A stretch of DNA of 64,000 nucleotides from Pontibacter deserti (GTDB lineage Bacteria; Bacteroidota; Bacteroidia; Cytophagales; Hymenobacteraceae): the NCBI RefSeq assembly GCF_023630255.1, contig NZ_JALPRS010000001.1, positions 124,001 through 188,000 of the forward strand, read 5' to 3'. Below, piece by piece: positions 1 to 8,500 of the stretch. The position numbers and the translations under genes were made by a program. Numbering within the stretch: the stretch's first letter is position 1; every line of letters starts with the position of its first letter. The notes under the pieces were generated by a model. That model saw only the letters and a list, made by a program, of their open reading frames with translations, made no database searches and was not told the DNA's origin.

Positions 1-2175
1 ATAAAGAGTGGAACTGAAAGGATTGGATTTGCAAGTATCGGGCTTGAAGGAACCAGCCTTGGTGCCACGGCAACAGCTAATGGTAGTTTCGAGATAGGAC
101 AGGTGCCTGCAGGCAACTATAAGCTTCTGGTGTCGGTGCTGGGTTATAAAAAGTTTAGGCAAAGTATATCCGTAAAACCCGGCCTGGATACAAACCTGCA
201 GGTGCAATTGGAAAAAGATGATGCCCGGCTAAACGAAGTAGTGGTAACCGGAACAATGCGCGAAACCTACTTAACGGAGTCGCCAGTGCCGGTTGAAATC
301 TATACCCCGGCCTATTTCCGGAAGAACCCGACTCCAGCTTTGTTTGAGGCCCTGGAAATAGTAAATGGCGTACAGCCTCAGATAAACTGCAACGTATGCG
401 GTACCGGCGATATTCATATAAACGGAATGGAAGGGGCCTATACAATGGTGTTGATAGATGGTATGCCGATCATGAGTGCATTGTCTACGGTGTATGGGCT
501 GAGCGGCATACCCAACAGCCTGGTAGAGCGGATAGAGGTGGTAAAAGGGCCGGCATCTACCTTGTATGGGTCAGAAGCGGTGGCCGGCCTGATAAATGTG
601 ATCACTAAAAGCCCTGTAAAAGCGCCTGTTGCAACAGCAGATGTATTTTATACTTCCCATAAAGAACTGAACGCGGATGTAGGTATAAGTAAAAGGCTGG
701 GTGCAGCATCCACTATACTTAGTACCAACTATTTCCGGAACCAAGACAGGCGCGATGTGAACAACGATAACTTTACAGACATTCCTCTACAGCACCGGGT
801 ATCCGTTTTTAATAAGTGGAGCCTTGCAAGAACGGGCGGTAAAACAGCTGACCTAGCACTCCGGTATTATTATGAAGACCGCTTCGGCGGTGAATTGCAA
901 TGGTCTCAGGCTTTTCGGGGCGGCGACAGCATTTATGGCGAGTCGGTGTATACACGTCGCTACGAAATGCTGGGCGCTTATCAACTGCCCATATCGGAGC
1001 GTGTTATGCTCAGCTACTCTTATAATGATCATCTCCAGAACTCAGTTTATGGCAATACTATTTACAAAGGCCACCAACGGGTATTATTTGGGCAACTGGT
1101 TTGGGATAAGCAACTTACATCTGCCTTTAACTTACTGGCGGGCACTGCTTACCGCTATACTTATTACGATGATAATACCCCTGCAACCGGTACCCAGGAC
1201 AAAACTGATCCGGATTATACTTCGCTGCCCGGAGCTTTTCTACAGGGCGAGTATAAAATTGCCCCAACCACAACGTTATTAACCGGGTTGCGCTACGACT
1301 ATAATTCCGACCACGGCAGCATATTTACGCCACGCTTTAACCTGAAATGGAGTCCGGATAAAGACAACACGCTCCGGCTTAGCCTGGGCAATGGCTACCG
1401 TGTGGTAAACCTTTTTACAGAAGACCATGCCGCGCTGACCGGAGCCCGCACCATCGTTATCCGGAATGAACTTAAACCTGAGCAGTCTTACAACGCCAGC
1501 CTTAACTACCAGCGCTATATTAACCTGAGCGCAGGGTACCTCGAACTGGAAGGCTCTGCATTCTATACTTACTTCACAAACAAGATCGTAGCAGATTTTC
1601 TGACAGATAATGACCTGATCATTTATGACAACCTGAGCGGGTATGCTATTTCAAAAGGGTTGGCCCTGGATGCAGAGTTGGTTTTTACACTTCCGCTTAA
1701 GTTAAATACAGGCATTACCTGGATGGACGTATACCAGGTAAACAAACTTGGCGAAGGCCGTAAAGAACGTGTTCCGCAACTTAATGCACCTGCTTTTTCA
1801 GCTACGTTTGCGGCTTCTTATAACTTTATAAATGCAGGGCTTACCTTAGATTATACCGGAAGTATAAAAGGGCCTATGCACCTGCCTGTGCAGGAAAACG
1901 ACTTCAGGCCGGATAGGTCGCCGTGGTTTACCCTGCAGAATATCCAGCTTACCAAGGCATTGGCTAATGGACTGGAGTTTTATGGTGGTGTAAAGAATAT
2001 CTTCAACTTTATGCCCAGGCACCCACTCATGCGCCCATTCGACCCGTTTGACAAGCATGTAGAAGTTGATAACCCCAATAACTATACTTTTGACACGGAG
2101 TATAATTATGCGCCATTGCAGGGCAGGAGAACATTTATAGGTGTAAGATATACATTGCCAAAAACTATAAAATAA
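1..2175 (+). CDS. TonB-dependent outer-membrane receptor, 5' partial
   Basis: The reading frame is open from base 1, so the start codon and signal peptide lie outside the window; the internal GTG at 103 is not the start. The first ~60 visible residues are the end of a carboxypeptidase-regulatory-like beta-sandwich (motif GSFEIGQVPAGNY). The TonB plug follows, with NEVVVTGT, LIDGMPI and ERIEVVKGPASTLYGSEAVAG. A long beta-barrel ends in RRTFIGVRYTLPKTIK. The plug carries CNVCGTGDIHINGMEG; this Cys-x-x-Cys variant is familiar from Bacteroidota receptors annotated as ferrienterochelin/colicin-type, but the ligand (siderophore, haem, metal or cofactor) cannot be read from sequence. It acts in the outer membrane with TonB/ExbBD. 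No partner gene is visible downstream. Confidence 0.93.
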   Translation: MKSGTERIGFASIGLEGTSLGATATANGSFEIGQVPAGNYKLLVSVLGYKKFRQSISVKPGLDTNLQVQLEKDDARLNEVVVTGTMRETYLTESPVPVEIYTPAYFRKNPTPALFEALEIVNGVQPQINCNVCGTGDIHINGMEGAYTMVLIDGMPIMSALSTVYGLSGIPNSLVERIEVVKGPASTLYGSEAVAGLINVITKSPVKAPVATADVFYTSHKELNADVGISKRLGAASTILSTNYFRNQDRRDVNNDNFTDIPLQHRVSVFNKWSLARTGGKTADLALRYYYEDRFGGELQWSQAFRGGDSIYGESVYTRRYEMLGAYQLPISERVMLSYSYNDHLQNSVYGNTIYKGHQRVLFGQLVWDKQLTSAFNLLAGTAYRYTYYDDNTPATGTQDKTDPDYTSLPGAFLQGEYKIAPTTTLLTGLRYDYNSDHGSIFTPRFNLKWSPDKDNTLRLSLGNGYRVVNLFTEDHAALTGARTIVIRNELKPEQSYNASLNYQRYINLSAGYLELEGSAFYTYFTNKIVADFLTDNDLIIYDNLSGYAISKGLALDAELVFTLPLKLNTGITWMDVYQVNKLGEGRKERVPQLNAPAFSATFAASYNFINAGLTLDYTGSIKGPMHLPVQENDFRPDRSPWFTLQNIQLTKALANGLEFYGGVKNIFNFMPRHPLMRPFDPFDKHVEVDNPNNYTFDTEYNYAPLQGRRTFIGVRYTLPKTIK

Positions 2176-2223
2176 TGATGCCTATTATGTTATGGAATTT
2201 TTAAGAGCAGCCACAAACCGTGA

Positions 2224-2255
2224 TTTGCATATATGATGGCAGCTGTTTACTTTTG
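2224..2255 (+). promoter_or_regulatory. Bacteroidota-type promoter of tRNA-Leu(GAG)
   Basis: TTTG at 2224-2227 and TACTTTTG at 2248-2255 are separated by 20 bases. This is an exact match to the Bacteroidota housekeeping promoter TTTG-N17-23-TAnnTTTG. Transcription would begin about 10 bases before the tRNA 5' end at 2272, which fits a short leader. Confidence 0.75.
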
Positions 2256-2271
2256 CACCCACCTAATATCC

Positions 2272-2353
2272 GCGCACGTGGTGAAACTGGTAGACACGCC
2301 ATCTTGAGGGGGTGGTGCCTTCGGGTGTGGGAGTTCGAATCTCCCCGCGCGCA
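2272..2353 (+). tRNA. tRNA-Leu (anticodon GAG)
   Basis: Cloverleaf read by hand. Acceptor strands are 2272-2278 and 2346-2352, with A2353 as discriminator. The D arm contains GGTAGACAC, the anticodon stem/loop is CCATC-TTGAGGG-GGTGG with anticodon GAG, a class II variable arm follows, and the T arm is GGGAG-TTCGAAT-CTCCC. The long variable arm and the anticodon both indicate leucine (codons CUU/CUC). CCA is not encoded. The acceptor stem has one A-C mismatch at pair 5-68; all other pairs are Watson-Crick. Confidence 0.93.
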
Positions 2354-2386
2354 CTTTACGATAGCCGTAGCTTTAACAAGTTACGG

Positions 2387-3958
2387 CTATTTTATTTTCT
2401 CGAAAGGATTTTCAGGTTTTACCAGCAACACTCTTTCACGCTCAACCACTACAGCACCGGCAGGAGCACCTTTGGGTTTGCGAACCCATTTTTTAGGCGT
2501 GTATAGGACAGGGCAAAGCGAGTCCTGTTTACGTTTAGAATACCAGGCAGCTAACTGTGCCGCTTTTTCAAGAACCGTGTTAGGTATAGTTTTGCCAGCC
2601 TGATGTTTGATAACTACATGTGAGCCTGAAACATCTTTAGCGTGCAGCCACATATCTTCTTTGTAAGCATGACGCTGTGTAAGTTCATCGTTATTCTGAG
2701 AACTTTTGCCTACTAATATCTTATAGCCTTCTGTCTCAAATACCCTGAAAGGCGATTGCTGTTGCGCCTGCTGTTTTGAAGTGAGTAAATTGGCGTACTC
2801 GCGTAAGTATAATTTCAGCTCTTTATAGTTTTTAATTTCAGCTAAGGCATGTAGGGCATCTTCCAGAAGAATGATCTCCTCCATTTTCCGCTCCGCTTTC
2901 TCTTCCAGCTGCTGGATTTCCAGGTGCTGGTTTTTTGCTTTGCGGTATAGTTTCTCTGCCTGCTTTTGTGGCTTCTCACCACGTTTTAACTTAAAAGTGC
3001 GCTGCTGATCGTTATAAAAATCATAAAGGGTTACTTCTTCTGCCTGTGGCGGAATGTTATTCAGGTTAGCCATCAGGATATCGGCCGTCTGAGAATAGGA
3101 GCGGTTATAGCGCATTTCCTGTAGTTGCTGCGTTGCCTGTTCTAACACTGTTTTAGAGCCGTTCAGCTTTTTGGTAAGCTGTTGCTTTGCCTGCTCGTAC
3201 TGCTGCTCAAAACCAGTTTCAGATAAGTATAAACGGGTATAGTTATTCAGTGCCTCCAGCGGGTCAGTAAAAGTATAAACTACTTCTCCTAATTGTAGCA
3301 ATGATAACCTGAGTTTGCCTTTATAGCGGATGATGTAATAGCCATTGGGGTTATCTAATTGCTCAAGTACCTGTTGTACCAGTTCCCATTTTTCTTCCAG
3401 CGTGGCAGAATTATAGTTTTGTTGCTCTAAATAAGCTACCGGCAGCTCTCCAAAAGTAGGGTATAGTTTGCGCAGGTTACCTTGTGCAGCTGTAAAGGCA
3501 GCAAAATTCTGAGGTAACTGCCGGTCCATTTCCAGCGGGTTAAGGTCAGCATCGGTTCCAAACTTTTTATGAAACAGGTGCAGCGGTTCGTTGTGCTGGT
3601 ACAATACTATGTTCGATCTGTTGCCAAACAACTTGAAAAGCAGCAGCATATCATCAGTAAGCTGCAGGTAAAAGCTACGTTCGTTATGGTGCTGCACTAC
3701 ATCCACCACCGTTTGCCCGATCATCTGCTTAAAAAGGTTTACGCTGTTGGCACGTGCCCGCTTAAAATCATCCGGGAAAGAGAGCGCAGAGAAATGTGCC
3801 GTTAAACCCGCACGGATATAGAATTCTGTATTTTCATCAGCAAAGCCAATTACCAGCTCGTCTTTGTTCTGGCTAAAACAGGTAATTACTTCTTTGCCAA
3901 CCAGCTCCTGGCGAAGACTGGCAGAAAGGTGCTGCAAAAAATGATAGTTCTGGTGCAA
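2387..3958 (-). CDS. rqcH: NFACT family ribosome quality-control factor (RqcH/Rqc2-like)
   Basis: 523 residues with NFACT layout: N-terminal NFACT-N/fibronectin-binding-like domain (1 to ~250), a charged helical coiled-coil (~255-385, rich in Q, E and K), and a C-terminal NFACT-R RNA-binding domain (~400-520) with MWLHAKDVSGSHVVIKH and a basic WVRKPKGAPAGAVVV segment. Family members bind the 60S/50S subunit carrying obstructed peptidyl-tRNA and direct C-terminal alanine tailing of the stalled chain. Older databases call it fibronectin-binding protein. It is a lone minus-strand gene converging on the tRNA-Leu gene, and its upstream region is a 7-bp tandem repeat. Family assignment is firm; tailing activity is inferred. 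Confidence 0.88.
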   Translation of the reverse strand: MHQNYHFLQHLSASLRQELVGKEVITCFSQNKDELVIGFADENTEFYIRAGLTAHFSALSFPDDFKRARANSVNLFKQMIGQTVVDVVQHHNERSFYLQLTDDMLLLFKLFGNRSNIVLYQHNEPLHLFHKKFGTDADLNPLEMDRQLPQNFAAFTAAQGNLRKLYPTFGELPVAYLEQQNYNSATLEEKWELVQQVLEQLDNPNGYYIIRYKGKLRLSLLQLGEVVYTFTDPLEALNNYTRLYLSETGFEQQYEQAKQQLTKKLNGSKTVLEQATQQLQEMRYNRSYSQTADILMANLNNIPPQAEEVTLYDFYNDQQRTFKLKRGEKPQKQAEKLYRKAKNQHLEIQQLEEKAERKMEEIILLEDALHALAEIKNYKELKLYLREYANLLTSKQQAQQQSPFRVFETEGYKILVGKSSQNNDELTQRHAYKEDMWLHAKDVSGSHVVIKHQAGKTIPNTVLEKAAQLAAWYSKRKQDSLCPVLYTPKKWVRKPKGAPAGAVVVERERVLLVKPENPFEKIK

Positions 3959-3965
3959 ATTTTTA

Positions 3966-4019
3966 GAATTACGAATTACGAATTACGAATTACGAATTAC
4001 GAATTACGAATTACGAATT
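3966..4019. repeat. 7-bp tandem repeat GAATTAC, about 7.7 copies
   Basis: Seven exact copies of GAATTAC run from 3966 to 4014, followed by the partial unit GAATT to 4019. The array begins 8 bases upstream of the rqcH start codon (minus strand, 3958). It therefore occupies the leader or promoter region of that gene. Units are identical, so the copy number could change by slippage. Confidence 0.97.
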
Positions 4020-4116
4020 CATTTCCTTGAACAACTATAGTTTGTGTATTGTGTTTGGTGTTTCGTTTTTCGAGTCTGTATCTAATTCCGGTCAACGAAT
4101 AACAAGCAACGATCAA

Positions 4117-4878
4117 CTATAGCTGTATCTGCAGGCCATCGTAGCCGAGCCTGATAAATTCAGGAAGTTGCTGCTCTACTTCACGGTGCAATCCCATTAG
4201 ATGGCTGATGTGTGTCAGATAAGCCTTTTCAGGTCTTAGTTCGGTAAGTATATCTATAGCCTCCTGAAGCGAGAAATGAGAAATGTGCGGTTCTTTACGC
4301 AAAGCGCCCAGCACAATTACTTTAGAGCCACGTACCTTATCCATCTCTTCTTCTGAAATAGCATTGGCATCCGTAATGTATGTAAAGTCGCCTACCCGGT
4401 AACCGAGCACAGGCAGTTTGTAATGCTTTACCCGGATTGGAATAAATTCTACGCCTTCTACCTCAAAAGGCTCTTCGGCAATAGGATGTAGCTGTACCCT
4501 CGGAATACCCGGATATTGAACCCCTGAGAAGATATAGGCAAATTCCCGCTTCAGCTGTTCCAGTACACGCTCTTCGCCATAAAGCGGCATGTCTTTGTGC
4601 TGACTGAAGTTATAAGCGCGGATATCATCAAGGCCTGCTGTATGATCTTTGTGTTCGTGTGTAAAGATAAGAGCATCAAGCGTACGGATACGCTCACGTA
4701 GCGCCTGCTGACGGAAGTCAGGGCCGGAGTCGATGATGAAGCTTTTGCCGTTTACTTGCAGATGCACCGATACCCGGAGACGGTTATCACGGTAGTCCAC
4801 AGAACGGCAAACCTCGCAGTTGCACCCAATAACGGGTACACCCTGCGAGGTTCCCGTACCTAACAGTGTTATTTTCAA
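4117..4878 (-). CDS. MBL-fold metallo-hydrolase, PhnP-like
   Basis: 253 residues forming one metallo-beta-lactamase fold. Visible motifs are LGTGTSQGVPVIGCNCEVC (~6-24), IIDSGPDFRQQ, and the metal-binding FTHEHKDHTAGLDD (HxHxDH). Later come TDANAIS and the terminal histidine in YLTHISHLMG. The N-terminal Cys pair (CNCEVC) is typical of the PhnP/PqqB-like branch, whose best-known member is phosphoribosyl 1,2-cyclic phosphate phosphodiesterase. No phosphonate genes are nearby, so the substrate is open. It is the last gene of an operon with the kinase, regulator and 90-residue protein upstream; its ATG follows directly on the preceding stop. Confidence 0.85.
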   Translation of the reverse strand: MKITLLGTGTSQGVPVIGCNCEVCRSVDYRDNRLRVSVHLQVNGKSFIIDSGPDFRQQALRERIRTLDALIFTHEHKDHTAGLDDIRAYNFSQHKDMPLYGEERVLEQLKREFAYIFSGVQYPGIPRVQLHPIAEEPFEVEGVEFIPIRVKHYKLPVLGYRVGDFTYITDANAISEEEMDKVRGSKVIVLGALRKEPHISHFSLQEAIDILTELRPEKAYLTHISHLMGLHREVEQQLPEFIRLGYDGLQIQL

Positions 4879-5151
4879 TTATTTTGCTTCGTGATTTCGG
4901 ATATCGTGGTATAGTTGCCTGTTCTTATCACTAAGACGGCTTTCATCCAAAGCAATTGAGCGCAGGATATCGTAGAGGCAATTCACTTTACCTTCCAGGC
5001 TATAGTATTTATTCACTACGGCCACTTTCATATCCTTCAGCACACAGTAGCCGGCTTTAAAATTGCCTTTCTCATAACGCAGCACAAAATCCGACTCTGC
5101 AAAAATATCTTCCAGCTTGTTTAAAAAAGGCCGCGTGTACTTCAGCTCCAT
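4879..5151 (-). CDS. Small conserved-type hypothetical protein (90 aa)
   Basis: I do not recognise a named family. The protein is soluble, 90 residues, charged, with no signal peptide or membrane segment. It has an alpha/beta-like pattern in the middle (FKAGYCVLKDMKVAVVNKYYSLEGK) and a helical, acidic/basic C-terminus. It sits exactly between the response regulator and the metallo-hydrolase with no intergenic bases on either side, so co-translation with both is very likely. That tight packing is the main support for it being a real gene. A role in the same signalling pathway is inference. Confidence 0.75.
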   Translation of the reverse strand: MELKYTRPFLNKLEDIFAESDFVLRYEKGNFKAGYCVLKDMKVAVVNKYYSLEGKVNCLYDILRSIALDESRLSDKNRQLYHDIRNHEAK

Positions 5152-5532
5152 TTACTCGGCAGTATACTGTTTTACGGTTTGCACCAGCATGTCGAAGTCC
5201 AGTGGTTTTGGCAGGTAAGCATTTATACCAGCCTCTTTAAAGTCTTCCATGCTATAGTTATTGGCGTTACCTGTTACCGCAATAATCGGAATACCTGCAA
5301 TGTCTTTGTTCTTATGGGCGCGGATCTCCCGAGTACATTCCATGCCGTTTTTGATCGGAATGTTCAGGTCCATCAGGATCGCATCGATCTTGTTGTTCTC
5401 CACTGTCTTGATTACCTCGCCACCATTTTTAGCGGTCAGGATCTTATAGTTCTGCAGTTCCAGGATCTTTTTTGTCAGGTTCAGAATAACAGAGCTATCC
5501 TCTGCTATCAAGATTGTTTTGGTCTCTGCCAT
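5152..5532 (-). CDS. Single-domain response regulator (CheY-like)
   Basis: 126 residues containing only a receiver domain. Acidic pocket E11-D12 in ILIAEDSS, phospho-acceptor D55 in ILMDLNIP, switch T87 in VTGNA and K109 in YLPKP are all present, so it should be phosphorylatable. There is no output domain, so it must act by protein contact or as a phosphate shuttle. It lies 9 bases downstream of the 1738-residue hybrid kinase, which itself carries a receiver and an HPt domain. The natural inference is that the HPt passes phosphate to this protein. Confidence 0.93.
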   Translation of the reverse strand: MAETKTILIAEDSSVILNLTKKILELQNYKILTAKNGGEVIKTVENNKIDAILMDLNIPIKNGMECTREIRAHKNKDIAGIPIIAVTGNANNYSMEDFKEAGINAYLPKPLDFDMLVQTVKQYTAE

Positions 5533-5541
5533 AGGTGTAGG

Positions 5542-8500
5542 TTAGATGATAATGTCCTTATATATTTTTCGATAGTTTTCGTACTGATCGAGCAGCTTCG
5601 CGAAGTTTTCCTGCACGCTGTCGAAATTGTCTTGTTTAATGTCGTGCTCCAGCTGTTTGGCTAGCTCGGCAAGCTGATTTATACCTAACGTAAAGCCGGT
5701 GCCTTTTAGCTGATGCAATGTACTTAAAATACTCTTGTAATGTTGTGCCTGAAGGTCTTTTTTGGCTTCCTCAAGTAATTCAGCGGCTTCCAGCTCAAAC
5801 TCTTCATACAATTGTATGGCAAACGCTTCGCCCCCGATCTGCTTCAACTGCTCTACAACCTCTTCATTGATAACGTCTTGAGGTGGCATTTCTTCCTCGG
5901 TTTGAGTAGCATTTGTTTCCTCTATATTTGTGGTCAGTTCCTGCAGTCCGTACCACTCTGGTCGTTCCCATTTACTGATCACCCCCAATAGGTCTTTGCT
6001 CTTTACCGGCTTCGATACATAGTCATCCATTCCCTGCCCCATGAATTTATCGGCATCATCTTTCATAGAGTAGGCTGTCATGGCTACAATAGGAGGGCAG
6101 GCATCACCTAACTGTTCTTTGATATGTTTGGTAGCGGTAATTCCATCCATCTCCGGCATCTGAATATCCATAAAGATGATGTTATACTTGTTGGCGTTGG
6201 CCAGTTCTATTGCTTCGAAACCGTTAGATGCGATGTCAGTACGACAGTTCAGGCGTTCCAGCTGTTTCTGAGCTACCTTCTGGTTTATCTGGTTATCATC
6301 TACAAGGAGCACATACGGGCTGTTTTTCAGCACTTCCACTTCAGCATTCAGTTCCTGCATGCGAAGCTGTTGGGCTGCTACAGCGGCATCGTCGGCCTTG
6401 CGTACCTTTATTTTAAACCAGAAAGTGCTACCATCATTTTCTTTAGATTCTACTCCAATCTCACCGCCCATTATACTTGTGAGCTGTCTTGAAATGGCAA
6501 GCCCCAGGCCTGTGCCTCCAAATGTTTTAGTAGAGGAGTTATCTAATTGTGTAAAGTCAGTGAAAAGTAACTGCTGATCTTCCGGGCTTATACCTATACC
6601 TGAGTCCTTAACACGTACGTGCAGCATGTATTCTTCTGCATTCTTGTTCAGAAGCTCGCTGTTAACAGTTATACTTACTTCTCCGGCATTTGTAAATTTA
6701 ATTGCGTTCGATGTAAGATTAGATAATACCTGCAACAGGCGTGTTTCATCGGTTAATACATACCGTGGTGTTTCCGGAGAAATATGGTAGGTAAAAGTAA
6801 GGTCTTTCTGTTGTGCCCGGTTTGCAAACAGAGAGTGTATCTTGCCTAACGTATCATGCAGGTCTACGCTGCTTTCGTGTAGCACCAGTTTTCCAGCCTG
6901 TATCTTGCTAAGGTCAAGTATATCATTAAGTATAGCCAGTAAGGCATCCGAAGACTTACGTAACGTATCGATGTACTCCTGCTGTTCAGGGTCAGAGTTG
7001 ATGTGGGTGAGTAAGTCGATCATACCAATGATACCATTCATTGGCGTACGTAACTCGTGGCTCATATTCGCAAGGAACTGCGTCTTGGCTTTCAGCAGGT
7101 TTTCTGCTTCTTCCTTCGCCTTAAGTAGTTCTATCTGTGTGCGTTTCAGCTCCGATACGTCACGGATAACCCCTTCCAACGCAATTGGCTTATTGTCTTT
7201 GTCATAAATAAGGCGGGCATCGGCCACTACCGTAATCGGAGTACCGTCTTTGCGTTTCATCAGGATTTCATAATCCCTGATGGTTTTATGTTCCAATACA
7301 TATTCCCGCATGCGTATCCTGTCTTCAGGATTTACATACAGGTAGGTGATATCCTTGCCTAATATTTCTTCTTCATCAAAACCAAATATCTGCTTTACCG
7401 ATGGGCTGACCAGTTCCAGCGGGCCATTTAAAGAAGTGCGGTAATAAACGTCCTGAAACGATTCGAAGATATGTCGGAACTTCTCTTCGTTCTGAGCAAG
7501 TGCCAGCTGCGATTTTTTCTTGTCAGTAATATCAAGCGCAATGGCAGATACTTCTTCAAAGGTGCCGTCTTCCAGGTAGATCGGGTTCAGGAACACCTCG
7601 CGCCAGCTCTCCGGATTCTGTAAGTATACTTCGAAATGCTGCGGCTTACCTTCAAAGGCATTTCTATACTTTTGCTGCCAGAAATTGAAAGTGAACTCGT
7701 GATGGTTAATCAGGTGGCTTTCTACTAAGCTATCGAAGAGCTCCAGGTGATTGCCTGTTCTTCTCTCAAAGGTGGCTGCAAAGTTTCGGTTAAAGGAGGT
7801 TAACTCATAGTTCTTGTTGAGTGTCCACATATGGTGTGTACCACTCTCAAAGATTGCGTTTAGCTTGGCGTTCTGGTTATTTATCTGCTCCTCGTTGCGC
7901 TTACGTTCAATGGCAAGAGCAACCTGGTTCGATATGAAGTGAAGTATCTCAATATCAGTATGCACATAAGCATCCGGGTTCTGGTAATCCTGTAACGTGA
8001 TAACTCCAATAATGCGGTCTCCGATTGCCAGCGGAGAACAAAGTATAACTTCCGGTATGGTGCCCTGGATAACCAGGTTCTCGCGCTGCGCAAGGTCTAA
8101 TAGCTCCTGCTTCTGCATGTAAAGCGGCTTGCCAGTATTAATAATATACTCTGATAAACCACCAGAAAAAGGCCTTCGTGGTTGTGTCTGAGTTGTTTTA
8201 TCGATGTATTGATCTACGAGGTATGCGAAGTTGAGGTACTTGTGCTCGTTGTCGCAAAGTGCAATGTAGATGTTGCGCGTTTCGATGATCTTGCTTAGCT
8301 CGCGGTGGATAGCGCTGTAAAGGGAGTTAAGATCTTTACTGCTGATGGCCAGGTTAGCTATACTATAGTATACTTTCTGTAAGCGCTCTGCTTTGATACG
8401 GTCTGTAATATCGTGCAGGATAGCGCGTGTAGCTACAGGGCGGTCGTCTTGCCAGCTGCAGGTTATACTTCCGATCAGGTGTACAGGCTTACCAGCCTTG

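Noticed and set aside
3966-4019. CRISPR-like array
   Set aside because: Units are 7 bases with no spacers; it is a simple tandem repeat.
4117-4878. Phosphonate-degradation enzyme (PhnP) by name
   Set aside because: Fold matches but no phn genes are nearby and the operon is a signalling one.
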